From the NCBI RefSeq assembly GCF_032144095.1, contig NZ_JAVSNJ010000002.1, positions 1 through 64,000 on the forward strand: a stretch of 64,000 bases of DNA, in the 5' to 3' direction. Numbering within the stretch: position 1 is the first letter of the stretch; each line of letters opens with the position of its first letter. This document shows positions 17,994 through 27,043 of the stretch, piece after piece. The translations under genes and the position numbers were made by a program. Under the pieces are notes generated by a model. That model did no database searches and was not told the origin of the DNA. It saw nothing but the letters and a program-made list of their open reading frames with translations. Origin of the DNA: Sphaerochaeta sp032144095. Its GTDB lineage: Bacteria > Spirochaetota > Spirochaetia > Sphaerochaetales > Sphaerochaetaceae.

Positions 17994-20917
17994 TATCTAT
18001 TCCCCTCTTCAAGTGCAGCCAGGAGGCTTCTGATACGGATTTTCACCGCCCCAAGGTTGGTGATCTCATCGATCTTGATCTGGGTGTAGATCTTGTCGCT
18101 GTCATGGAGGATATCCCTAATTTCGTCAGAGGTGACCGCATCAAGGCCACAGCCGAAGGAGACTAGATGGATGATGTTCATATCCTTCTGGTTGAGCACA
18201 TACCTAGCTGCATCATAGAGACGTGCATGGTAGGGCCACTGGTTGAGGACCTTCCTTTTCTCCTTCTGCATCTTGTAGGCTACGGTATCCTCGCTGATGA
18301 TGGCACACCCGCACTGCAACAGCAGTTGGTCAATGCCATGGTTGACCTCACTGTCCACATGGTAGGGTCTCCCCGCCAGGACAATGATGGGCCAATTGCG
18401 GCTTCGTGCCTGTTCGATGATGTGCTCCCCTTGTGCCCTGATGGCCTTCAGATAGAGCCCATACGCCTCAAATCCTTTTTTGACAGCCTCACGTATCTCC
18501 CTTTTGGGAATGGAGTAGGGCTTTCCTATCACCAGGTCAAGGCGTTTGGAAAGATAGGCCCTGTCGGCAAGGGAGAGATAGTCCGAAATGAAGGTAACCC
18601 CATCCTGTGAAAGGCCGCTCATGTTGTTTTTCAGCACCTCTGGGTAGTAGGCAACTATCGGGCAGTTGAAGTTGTTGTCCCCTTTGAACTCATCGATATT
18701 GTAGCTGCTACACGGGTAGAAGATCGTCTCTACCCCTTGGTCGAGCAGGTACTGGATATGGCCGTGCATCAGTTTGGCAGGGTAGCAAACCGTATCGCTG
18801 GGAATGGTCGATTGCCCATCAAGATAGGTCTGCCGGGTGGAGAAGGGGGAGACAATTACCTCAAAACCCAGCGAGGAGAAGAAGGTGTGCCAAAAGGGGA
18901 GCTGCTCGATGAAACTCAGCTGCAAGGGTATGCCTATCTGACCCCTACGGTTCTTGGCCGGCTTGAAGGATTGGAGGTAGTGCTGCTTGAAGGCGTAGAT
19001 GTTCAGCTCCTTGGGGTCGCTGATGAAACTCTCGGGCTTGACGATGCGGTCGCACTTGTTTCCGCTTACCAGCTTACGGTCGTGGTCAAACCGGTTGACC
19101 GTCAAGAGGCAGTAGTTTGTACACCCCTTACAGTGGAGGGTCTTTGTCGTATGGGTGAAGTGCTGAAGGGCATCGAGCTGCAGCATGGTGGTTCCCATGG
19201 GGACTGTCTGGTGCATTTTTTTGGCATAGAGTGCACATCCATAGGCTCCCATTAGTCCCGCTTCCTGGACACGGACCACCTCGGTACCCAGTTCCAGCTC
19301 AAAGGAACGCAGTACTGCATCGTTGAGGAAGGTCCCTCCTTGGACGACAATCTGGTTACCAAGCATGGAAGGGTCGGTAGAACGGATAACCTTGTACAGG
19401 GCATTCTTTACCACACTGATGGCAAGCCCTGCAAAGATGTCGGCAACCGTCGCCCCGTCCTTCTGGGCTTGCTTTACCGAGCTGTTCATGAAAACGGTGC
19501 ATCGGCTTCCGAGGTCTACCGGGCGCTTGGCCCCAATGGCTTGCTGGGCTGCCTCCTCGGCGGTAAAGCCCAAGGCATTGGAAAAGGTCTGCAAAAACGA
19601 CCCACAGCCTGAAGAGCACGCCTCGTTGAGGAATATGTCATCTATCACCCCATCAGCAATCTTGAAGCACTTGATGTCCTGTCCCCCAATGTCGATGATG
19701 AAGTCAACCGCGGGATTGAAGGTCCTTGCACTCTGGTAGTGGGCAATGGTCTCCACCAGTGAGTATTCCAGGTCAAAGGCGTTCTTGATGAGCTGTTCCC
19801 CATAGCCGGTGGAACACCCCTTCACCAAGGATATCCTTGGGTAGGAGACCATGAAGGAGGTAAGGAACTCCTTGATGGTCTGCACAGGATTGCCATTGTT
19901 GCTCTGGTACCGGGTGTGCAGAACCCTCCCATCTGAGTCGAGGATGCAGAGCTTGACCGTGGTGGATCCGGCATCAATGCCGATAAAGGCCTCTCCCTCA
20001 TAGGTCTGGGGGTCGGTATAGGCAAGTTTTGCCTGGGCATGCCGGCTCTTGAACAGCTTATACTGTCCTTCATCCTTAAAGAGGGGGGGGATGGAGGTGT
20101 AGGTTGCCTCCACTTTCGTATTCTGGACCATGTCGATGAGTTTGGTAAGGGATACCTTCTCCGTGTTGCTTGCCAATGCGGTTCCCAAGGCGACAAAATA
20201 GAGGGAGTTTTCCGGACAGATCCCCTCCAGCTTGAGGGTTGTGTCGAATGCTCTCCTGAGTTGGGAGAAGAAGGTCAGCGGTCCCCCAAGATAGACTACC
20301 TGTCCCTTGATGGGTCTGCCCTGGGCGAGCCCTGCGATGGTCTGGTTGACTACCGAATAAAAGATGGAGAGAGCCAGGTCTGTCTTGTCTGCCCCCTGGT
20401 TGAGCAGGGGTTGCACATCACTTTTTGCAAATACACCACAGCGCGACGCTATGGAGTAGGTCTGCTGTGCCCTTGCGGCAAGGCCGTCCATCTCGTCCTG
20501 GTTTACATGGAGCAATGAGGCCATCTGGTCGATGAAGGAACCTGTGCCTCCGGCACAAGTGCCGTTCATCCTGACCTCCATCTGGTCGCCAAGAAAGAGG
20601 ATCTTTGCATCCTCGCCGCCGAGCTCGATCACCACATCGCTACTGGGAAGATAGTGCCGAACTGAAAGGCGGGTTGCATAGACCTCCTGGACAAAACTGA
20701 GCCCAAGGTTTTGGGCAAGACCCATCCCTGCAGACCCTGAAACGTTTATGACAAGCTCAATATCTCCATATGCAGCCAAGATTTCTGAGAGCAGTGATGT
20801 AGCAGTTTCCCTGATCTGGGAAAAATGCCGGGTATACTGCTTATGCACAAGGTTGCCCGCATCATCAAGCAACACGGTTTTCATGGTTGTGGAGCCAACA
20901 TCTAATCCGATTCTCAC
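17993..20917 (-). CDS. Tandem BadF/BadG-type ATPase (acyl-CoA dehydratase activase family)
   Basis: The 974-residue protein starts at GTG 20917 behind GGAGG. It contains two ASKHA-fold activase domains in tandem. The first (about 1-260) begins GLDVGSTTMKTVLLDDAG and has NGTCAGGTGSF and ASRCGVFAKSD. The second (about 310-570) begins GIDAGSTTVKLCILD and has NEACSSGCGSF and GSRCTVFMNSS. These paired Cys are where activases hold a [4Fe-4S] cluster between subunits. The remaining residues are the DUF2229-like region with CKGCTNYC. Such enzymes use ATP to inject one electron into a partner enzyme; the partner is not known here. Confidence 0.8.
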   Translation of the reverse strand: MRIGLDVGSTTMKTVLLDDAGNLVHKQYTRHFSQIRETATSLLSEILAAYGDIELVINVSGSAGMGLAQNLGLSFVQEVYATRLSVRHYLPSSDVVIELGGEDAKILFLGDQMEVRMNGTCAGGTGSFIDQMASLLHVNQDEMDGLAARAQQTYSIASRCGVFAKSDVQPLLNQGADKTDLALSIFYSVVNQTIAGLAQGRPIKGQVVYLGGPLTFFSQLRRAFDTTLKLEGICPENSLYFVALGTALASNTEKVSLTKLIDMVQNTKVEATYTSIPPLFKDEGQYKLFKSRHAQAKLAYTDPQTYEGEAFIGIDAGSTTVKLCILDSDGRVLHTRYQSNNGNPVQTIKEFLTSFMVSYPRISLVKGCSTGYGEQLIKNAFDLEYSLVETIAHYQSARTFNPAVDFIIDIGGQDIKCFKIADGVIDDIFLNEACSSGCGSFLQTFSNALGFTAEEAAQQAIGAKRPVDLGSRCTVFMNSSVKQAQKDGATVADIFAGLAISVVKNALYKVIRSTDPSMLGNQIVVQGGTFLNDAVLRSFELELGTEVVRVQEAGLMGAYGCALYAKKMHQTVPMGTTMLQLDALQHFTHTTKTLHCKGCTNYCLLTVNRFDHDRKLVSGNKCDRIVKPESFISDPKELNIYAFKQHYLQSFKPAKNRRGQIGIPLQLSFIEQLPFWHTFFSSLGFEVIVSPFSTRQTYLDGQSTIPSDTVCYPAKLMHGHIQYLLDQGVETIFYPCSSYNIDEFKGDNNFNCPIVAYYPEVLKNNMSGLSQDGVTFISDYLSLADRAYLSKRLDLVIGKPYSIPKREIREAVKKGFEAYGLYLKAIRAQGEHIIEQARSRNWPIIVLAGRPYHVDSEVNHGIDQLLLQCGCAIISEDTVAYKMQKEKRKVLNQWPYHARLYDAARYVLNQKDMNIIHLVSFGCGLDAVTSDEIRDILHDSDKIYTQIKIDEITNLGAVKIRIRSLLAALEEGNR

Positions 20918-21018
20918 CGAAATGCCTCCGAACTACTACAACACTACCCGATTCACCCCTATCCAGTATAGGGATATTCTAGAGTTTTATACACATATGG
21001 AAAAAGTGTCTAGATACT

Positions 21019-22212
21019 CTACTCCCTACGGTTTCCATCAGGTCCGAAATCAAGGGTTTGGGTCTCCTCAATTGCTTTCTCAAGCAGGGGTTCAATACCC
21101 ATCGAGACAAAGTGCTCAGTCACGCTTTTCTTGTTTGGCCTGACTAGTGGGTGCTTGGGACTGAAGATGACACAGCAATCCTCATAGGGGAGTATGGAAG
21201 TCTCGTAGGTGCCGATGGCCTTTGCAAGGGTTATGATCTCAAGCTTGTCCATCCCGACGAGGGGGCGTAGGACCAATTGGTCGCTCATGCTGTCGGTGAA
21301 GGCCATGCTCTCCAGTGTTTGGCTTGCAACCTGGCTCAGCGCTTCACCTGTCACGATTGCCATGCCTTCCTGCTTGAGGGAGATTGCATTGGCAACCTTC
21401 ATCATTGCCGCCCGGAACATGAGGGTGTGTTCATCCTCGGGGCTATGCTCCCTGATCCAAAGCTGGGGCTCGGTAAAGGGAACGACGTGCAACCGTGTTC
21501 CTTGCAGGTACGGGGCTATGAGGGAGGCTAGCTTCTCCACCTTTTCCTGGGCAAGCTCACTGGTGTAGGGGTAGGCATGGAAATAGATGCACTCCTGTTT
21601 CAGTCCCCGTTGGCCCATCATGTATGCGGCCACAGGACTGTCGATGCCACCGCTGAGCAACAACATCCCCTTGCCTGCAGTGGTTACCGGCAGTCCTCCA
21701 GGACCCGGCTGGGGGGAGGTGTACAGGTAGGCCATGTCACGAATCTCGCAGAAGATGACCTTGTCAGGATACTTGGCATTGACTTTCATGGAAGGGTAGG
21801 CGTCAAGGACGACACCACCGAGCTCACAGTCGATTTCGTAGCTGTTCATCGGAAAGAGCTTGTCAGCTCTTTTAGTCTCGCTCTTGAAGGTACCCTCTCC
21901 CGATGCGAACGGTGGTTCCTTGATGAGGATGGCCGCGACCTTCTTGATAGCCTCGATATCCTTTTCGCAACGGAGACATTTTGAAAATCCCACCACGCCA
22001 AAGGTTGTCCTGAAGGCCATCAATGCCTGTTCCTCAGGACACTCGTTGCTGACCTCAAAGTAGAGTCTTCCTTTCTGTTTGGTTACAAGGCTACGGTACG
22101 GTTTGAGCTTGTTCTTTATGTTCTGCTTGAGCCGTTTCTCGAAAAAGTCACGGTTGAGGCCTTTCAGTGATATTTCCCCGAGTCTGACGAGGTAGAGGGT
22201 CGAATCTTTCAT
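21019..22212 (-). CDS. thiI: tRNA 4-thiouridine synthase
   Basis: The 397-residue protein has an N-terminal ferredoxin-like/THUMP region (about 60-165) followed by the adenylating PP-loop LLSGGIDSPVAAYMMG (about 182-197). It makes 4-thiouridine at tRNA position 8. It ends near residue 397 with no rhodanese domain, as in Bacillus ThiI, where a dedicated cysteine desulfurase supplies sulfur. That agrees with the nifS-like gene directly upstream, which overlaps it by 4 nt (ATGA). Confidence 0.92.
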   Translation of the reverse strand: MKDSTLYLVRLGEISLKGLNRDFFEKRLKQNIKNKLKPYRSLVTKQKGRLYFEVSNECPEEQALMAFRTTFGVVGFSKCLRCEKDIEAIKKVAAILIKEPPFASGEGTFKSETKRADKLFPMNSYEIDCELGGVVLDAYPSMKVNAKYPDKVIFCEIRDMAYLYTSPQPGPGGLPVTTAGKGMLLLSGGIDSPVAAYMMGQRGLKQECIYFHAYPYTSELAQEKVEKLASLIAPYLQGTRLHVVPFTEPQLWIREHSPEDEHTLMFRAAMMKVANAISLKQEGMAIVTGEALSQVASQTLESMAFTDSMSDQLVLRPLVGMDKLEIITLAKAIGTYETSILPYEDCCVIFSPKHPLVRPNKKSVTEHFVSMGIEPLLEKAIEETQTLDFGPDGNRRE

Positions 22213-23345
22213 GTGAGCTCCCTGTATATGGTTTGTATTGTCGAGCTAAGCAATTGTGCGCTTACTATGGTAGTATCGTAGGAAAAAGACAAGCGCAGGC
22301 TGCTTTTGGCATCTTCAGGCCTGACTTGCATCGAAGCAAGCACTCCCTGGCTTTTCTGTTTGGAGTTGTTCGAGCAGGCAGATCCTGCTGAAACACAAAA
22401 ACCCTTGGCATAGAGCATGCGGGTGAATACTTCACTGGGCCAGGGGTGCACCGAGACAGTGAGTATATACGGTGAGCACAGTTCTGATGGGGAAAGGATA
22501 GGCAGGAAAGCGAGCTCCTCTCGTAGAAGCGAGTGTATGGCCTGCACCTGTGAGAGATGCTCCTCCTGGTTGGCCATTGCATCCTCCAATGCTGATGTCA
22601 TGGCTGCAATGCCACTGAGGTTCTCCGTGCCACCTCTCAAGCCGTTTTCCTGTTCGCCCGCCCGGTTGAGTGCTACTAGGGCTGGATTTGTGTTGTATAG
22701 AATCCCAACTCCCCTGGGCCCATGGAACTTGTGGGCGCTGAAGGCGGCACTGTCCACTCCCAGGTCGGTCAGGGAGAAGGGGATCTTTCCGAGTGCTTGC
22801 ACTGCATCGGTATGGAAATGTATCTTCCTTCCACTCTTTTGCTCAAATGAACGGACGACCCGGACCAGGGCAGCCACGTCCAAAATGGAGCCTACCACGT
22901 TGTTCACGAGCTGGCAGCAGACCAGGCGTGTCCTCTCTGTAAGGGCAAGCCCAAGGTCTGAGGGGCGTACAAATCCTCCGGGTGCATCGAGGTAGATTAC
23001 CTTCCAGCCAAGAGCCTTCAAGAGTGTCCCATACTCCTTGACAGAGGGGTGTTCGATGTTGGTCAGTATCGCCTCGGCCTTCTGGGGTTTCCAGACCAGA
23101 TGGTTGAGGACGATTGCATTCGATTCAGTCCCTCCGCTGGTGAAAGTCAGGGTGGAGGGGGGGACAGCCAGAAGATTTGCACACACGGTACGTTTTTCCT
23201 CTAGCAGGGCCTTCGCCTTGCGTCCCTCCAGGTGAAGGGCCGAAGGGTTGCCAATATAGGAAGATGCAGTATAGACGTATGCATCCATGGCTTGTTTGCT
23301 CATCGCCGTGGTAGCTGCATTGTCAAAATAGTGTATGTCGGTCAT
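22209..23345 (-). CDS. Cysteine desulfurase (NifS/IscS family), probable sulfur donor to ThiI
   Basis: The 378-residue PLP enzyme opens with YFDNAATTAMS. The PLP lysine is in SAHKFHGPRGVG (Lys206) and the catalytic persulfide Cys in SAGSACSNN (Cys324). It moves sulfur from cysteine to a carrier. Overlap with thiI points to 4-thiouridine synthesis, like the NifZ-ThiI pair of Bacillus, rather than general Fe-S assembly. The start chosen is ATG 23345; the 138-residue upstream extension has no family similarity. There is no Shine-Dalgarno: a promoter -10 box ends 7 nt before the ATG. Confidence 0.9.
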   Translation of the reverse strand: MTDIHYFDNAATTAMSKQAMDAYVYTASSYIGNPSALHLEGRKAKALLEEKRTVCANLLAVPPSTLTFTSGGTESNAIVLNHLVWKPQKAEAILTNIEHPSVKEYGTLLKALGWKVIYLDAPGGFVRPSDLGLALTERTRLVCCQLVNNVVGSILDVAALVRVVRSFEQKSGRKIHFHTDAVQALGKIPFSLTDLGVDSAAFSAHKFHGPRGVGILYNTNPALVALNRAGEQENGLRGGTENLSGIAAMTSALEDAMANQEEHLSQVQAIHSLLREELAFLPILSPSELCSPYILTVSVHPWPSEVFTRMLYAKGFCVSAGSACSNNSKQKSQGVLASMQVRPEDAKSSLRLSFSYDTTIVSAQLLSSTIQTIYRELT

Positions 23346-23352
23346 GGCTGGT

Positions 23353-23381
23353 ATTGTCCCCGAATTCAACGATAAATTCAA
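23353..23381 (-). promoter_or_regulatory. Promoter of nifS-thiI placing +1 at the start codon
   Basis: Minus strand: TTGAAT (23381-23376), a 17-nt spacer, GACAAT (23358-23353), then 7 nt (ACCAGCC) and ATG 23345. The predicted transcription start lies at or within a base or two of the ATG. Confidence 0.5.
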
Positions 23382-23424
23382 GCTGATTATAGGAAAGTAG
23401 GGAAGCCCTCTCTCATTTTTCATC

Positions 23425-23453
23425 TTGTTATTCCCCTCCACAAACGGTATAAA
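23425..23453 (+). promoter_or_regulatory. Promoter of aroB placing +1 at the start codon
   Basis: TTGTTA (23425-23430), a 17-nt spacer, TATAAA (23448-23453), then 7 nt (TGGTGAT) and ATG 23461. No spaced Shine-Dalgarno is present. It is divergent from the nifS promoter. Confidence 0.55.
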
Positions 23454-23460
23454 TGGTGAT

Positions 23461-24525
23461 ATGAATACACTACGCACGGTAACGCTTGATAATGGCAAGG
23501 AGACCGAGATATTCCTGGCCGATGACCTGAAGGATCTTTCCGCCCATTTGGGTGGATATGGTCGCTCGGTACTTTGGGTATTTGATACCAATACTGCAAA
23601 ACTGTTCAAACAGCTGCCCCCAGTCCATGTTGTCCTGGAGAGCGGTGAAAGCTCCAAGAACTTTACCTCCCTGGAAAGGATCCTCTCCACTGCCATGGAT
23701 GAAGGGCTCGCCAGGGATGGCAGGATCATCGGCTTTGGGGGAGGAGTCGTCTGTGACATGGCAGCCTTTGCAGCCTCTGTCTACATGCGGGGTTGTCGCC
23801 TTACCCTGGTTCCCACCACCTTGCTGTGCATGGTCGATGCAGCGGTCGGTGGCAAGACCGCCATCGATTTCAAGGGCCTGAAGAACATGGTCGGCTCCTT
23901 TTACCCTGCTGATGAGGTGCTGATCTGTTTTGACACCCTACGTACCCTCAGTGAGAAGGAGTTCCTCAACGGGCTTGCAGAGGTGGTCAAGCACGCCTTG
24001 CTCAGCCAGGATGAGGAGCTGTACAAGCTTCTTCTGACAAAGAAGAACGAGATCCTTGCCCGTGATGGTGAGACGCTGCGCCATCTTGTGGAACTCTCCC
24101 TGGATGTGAAGATTTGGTATATAGAGCAGGATCCCAAGGAATCGCTTGGCATCAGGCAGATGCTCAACCTAGGGCACACCTTTGGACACGCCTTGGAGTC
24201 TTCCTCACATTTTGGGCTTTTCGGGCACGGCTCTTGCGTGGCCTGGGGGACAGGCAGGGCTCTGGAAGCTGGGGCCAGCCTCGGGATTACCGACAAGGCC
24301 TACGCCACCGGTGCTACAAAACTCTTCAAGTCCTTTGGCTATGACATGGATTATCGCATCGGTCGTGGTGACTGGATAGATTTCAAGGAACACCTTTCCA
24401 AGGACAAAAAGAAAGAGGCCGGAAAAGTGCTCTTTGTCCTGATGGAAGGTCAGGGCAAAGCCACTCTCAAGCCTCTTGAGCTGCAGATGGTGCAGCATCT
24501 GGTTATCGCGAAACCGATATTCTAG
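23461..24525 (+). CDS. aroB: 3-dehydroquinate synthase
   Basis: The 354-residue protein has the AroB NAD-binding core GFGGGVVCDMAAFAASVYMR, then VPTTLLCMVDAAVGGKTAID (about 118-137) and the metal-binding LNLGHTFGHALE (about 235-246). It converts DAHP to 3-dehydroquinate, the second step of the shikimate pathway. ATG 23461 fits the family N-terminus better than the longer frame. The promoter lies so close that the mRNA probably starts at the ATG. The gene stands alone; its stop is one base from the stop of the convergent helicase gene. Confidence 0.92.
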   Translation: MNTLRTVTLDNGKETEIFLADDLKDLSAHLGGYGRSVLWVFDTNTAKLFKQLPPVHVVLESGESSKNFTSLERILSTAMDEGLARDGRIIGFGGGVVCDMAAFAASVYMRGCRLTLVPTTLLCMVDAAVGGKTAIDFKGLKNMVGSFYPADEVLICFDTLRTLSEKEFLNGLAEVVKHALLSQDEELYKLLLTKKNEILARDGETLRHLVELSLDVKIWYIEQDPKESLGIRQMLNLGHTFGHALESSSHFGLFGHGSCVAWGTGRALEAGASLGITDKAYATGATKLFKSFGYDMDYRIGRGDWIDFKEHLSKDKKKEAGKVLFVLMEGQGKATLKPLELQMVQHLVIAKPIF

Positions 24526-24526
24526 T

Positions 24527-27043
24527 CTATTCGACCAGTTTCAACAGGTTCCCATAGAGCTTGCCAGTCTGTTTGGCAAGCTTTTCAAGTCCTGCATCCT
24601 CAAATCGGTCAGCAAGCTGCAACAGGTTGTACAGTGACTCATCGAGGGCATCGAAGCCGTCATGGTTGAAGGTAAAGCGGAAGTTTCCATCCCCACTCTC
24701 CTCAAAGGATACAAAGCCAAGGCGCTTGCGTTCCTTTTTGCTTTTGCAGAGGGTCAATATCCACTTCAGGTTATCCACCAAGGCCTGCCCGTCATTGATG
24801 GTGAAGACACCACTGGGCGGGTTGTCCAGGACTCCCTTGGCCAGGTCAATCTTCTCATGCAGGTCGAGGATGGAGAAGAACTTGTCCCCGTAGTGGATGT
24901 AGAACCCCTGCCATATGAGAGCTGCAGAAAAATTCTTTGGTCTTTTGGGGGCCTTTTCGTTTGCTTGGTAGAGATATGCGAGATCTTCCAGGGGAATGAT
25001 GGCGACCATACGGTTCTTCTTGCCCTGGGTGACGGTAGGGTAGGTGCGCTTGTAGACAGAGACGGTCGTCTTGCTTTTCTCTTCCCGCTCGATCTTCTGC
25101 TCTTCCTGCTCCAGCTTTCTCTTTTCCCTTGCAGAGATTTCTGTTTTCTCTGGTCTGGAGATTCCGACCAACTGCTTGTAGATATCGGGTGAAATGTCAT
25201 CCAGCCACTCTTTTTCCAGGGGGCTGACAGAGCGGGCATACATCCGGCTGGTCTGTACGATCTCTCCGGCTATGATGAACTGGGGAAGGGTCTTGAAGTA
25301 GGCACTCCCCGGATGGATGAATACCTGGTTTGCCGTAAGGCTCTTGTACATGTTTCTGTCTGTCCTGATGCAGATGTACTGCAACAGGCCGCTTGCAATG
25401 CAGCTCAGGTATTCACGGATGTTCCCGCCATGGGTGAGGGGAAATCCAATCGCTCCGCAAATCTCACCAAGCTGTTCGTCAACATGGACGATCTCCTGCA
25501 TGCCCTGGAAGTCGAGGTAGTACTTCTTGCAGAACTTCTGCCTGGCTTCCTTGGTGGTGTTTGCCGTGTACTGCTTGAATAGGTTCAGGTATTTGACAAA
25601 GTCACCATACTCGGTGGTGCTGAATCGTTTGTGTGCCGCCCGCGAGAGGTCCTCTTCTCCAGGGACAAAGAGGAATGGGTTCTTGGTGGAGAGGAAGGCA
25701 ACGGCAATAAGCACCTCTTCCAGGACATCAGGGTAGTGAACCAGGGCCTCTACCAACACACGGGAGTGCCTTGGCAGCAAGGGGAACTTGCACATCAGGG
25801 CCCCAACCGTGGTTAGGCGGCGGTTCTCGTCGATGGCACCGATGAAACGCAGGGTCTCCTCAGCACTGGTGATGGCGCTGTTCTTGGGTCGGGTGATGAA
25901 GGGGAAGTGCTCATAGTCGTAGATGCCAAGGTCGCTCATCCTGAGCACTACCTCGCTGAGGTCGGTCCTGAGGATCTCCTCGGTACCGTAGAGCATCCTC
26001 TCCTTGAAATCCTCTTCGCTGTAGAGGCGGAAACAGACACCTGGTGCCGTCCTTCCTGCCCGGCCCTTGCGCTGGTCACAGCTGCTTCTGCTGGTAGGAA
26101 GCGGAACAAGGGAGGAGGTGAAGTCCTTCTGGTTGTAGAAGTTGATCTTAGCAATGCCGGTATCGATTACGGTGGTGATGCCGTCGATGGTAACCGAGGT
26201 CTCTGCGATGTTGGTGGAGACGACTACCTTGGTCTTTCCTTCGCCTGTCTCGTTGAATACCGACTCCTGCTCTTCCTTGCTCAGCCGCCCAAAGAGGGGG
26301 TAGATTTCCAGAAGCTTGTCAGGGTCTGCCATGTAGAGGCTGTTGACGCAGGCTGTGATGTCAAACTCGCCACTCATGAACACCAGGATATCCCCACCAT
26401 GTTTTTTGGCCTGTGCCATGACAATCTTGGTGATGGCCTCGACCTGGTTCTCGATGTTTTCCTGTTCAAGAGGACGGTAGAAAACATCGATGGGGTAGAT
26501 CTTGGAATCTATGCTGATGACCGGTGCATTGCCGAAGAACTGGCTGAAGACCTTGGTATTGATGGTTGCGCTGGAGATGATGACCTTGAAATCGGGTCTG
26601 TTTTTCATGACATCCTGCAAGAGACCGAGGATGAAGTCGATGTTCAGCGACCGTTCATGGGCTTCGTCCACGAGGATTACCCCGTAGTTTTTCAAGAGGG
26701 GGTCAGCCTTCAGTTCCATCAGCAGGATCCCGTCAGTCATGACCTTGATTTTTGTATTGAGGCTTGTTGTATCGTCGAACCGCATCTTGTATCCGACGAA
26801 ATCAAGGTCCTTGTTGACCTGCTTGCGGATGAAGTCCGAAACGCTGAGGGTGGCTATCCGCCTGGGTTGGGTGATTCCCACCATGAGCGAGTCAGTATAC
26901 CCGGCCTCATGGAGGATTATGGGAAGCTGGGTTGTCTTTCCGCTTCCTGTAGGACTTTCTACGATGATTACCTGGTTGTCCTGTAGTGCATTGAGAATTT
27001 CCTTCCTGTGTTGGTACACAGGCAACATTTTCATATCTTTCAA
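24527..27043 (-). CDS. DEAH-box ATP-dependent RNA helicase (HrpA/HrpB-like)
   Basis: The 838-residue helicase has motif I GSGKTTQLP (about 33-41), motif II DEAH (about 126-129), motif III SATI, and motif VI QRKGRAGRTAPG (about 326-337). A ratchet/HA2 region follows, then a C-terminal region with a Lys/Glu-rich segment (about 625-660). It probably remodels RNA or RNA-protein complexes. The TTG start at 27043 is chosen because AAAGGA lies 6 nt upstream and the TTG overlaps the hisS TGA (TTGA), indicating coupling with hisS. It is shorter than E. coli HrpA (about 1,300 residues). Confidence 0.9.
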   Translation of the reverse strand: MKDMKMLPVYQHRKEILNALQDNQVIIVESPTGSGKTTQLPIILHEAGYTDSLMVGITQPRRIATLSVSDFIRKQVNKDLDFVGYKMRFDDTTSLNTKIKVMTDGILLMELKADPLLKNYGVILVDEAHERSLNIDFILGLLQDVMKNRPDFKVIISSATINTKVFSQFFGNAPVISIDSKIYPIDVFYRPLEQENIENQVEAITKIVMAQAKKHGGDILVFMSGEFDITACVNSLYMADPDKLLEIYPLFGRLSKEEQESVFNETGEGKTKVVVSTNIAETSVTIDGITTVIDTGIAKINFYNQKDFTSSLVPLPTSRSSCDQRKGRAGRTAPGVCFRLYSEEDFKERMLYGTEEILRTDLSEVVLRMSDLGIYDYEHFPFITRPKNSAITSAEETLRFIGAIDENRRLTTVGALMCKFPLLPRHSRVLVEALVHYPDVLEEVLIAVAFLSTKNPFLFVPGEEDLSRAAHKRFSTTEYGDFVKYLNLFKQYTANTTKEARQKFCKKYYLDFQGMQEIVHVDEQLGEICGAIGFPLTHGGNIREYLSCIASGLLQYICIRTDRNMYKSLTANQVFIHPGSAYFKTLPQFIIAGEIVQTSRMYARSVSPLEKEWLDDISPDIYKQLVGISRPEKTEISAREKRKLEQEEQKIEREEKSKTTVSVYKRTYPTVTQGKKNRMVAIIPLEDLAYLYQANEKAPKRPKNFSAALIWQGFYIHYGDKFFSILDLHEKIDLAKGVLDNPPSGVFTINDGQALVDNLKWILTLCKSKKERKRLGFVSFEESGDGNFRFTFNHDGFDALDESLYNLLQLADRFEDAGLEKLAKQTGKLYGNLLKLVE

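Noticed and set aside
25907..26986. Plus-strand open frame of about 359 codons inside the DEAH helicase
   Set aside because: The helicase motifs are on the minus strand; the frame has no ribosome site and no recognisable protein features.
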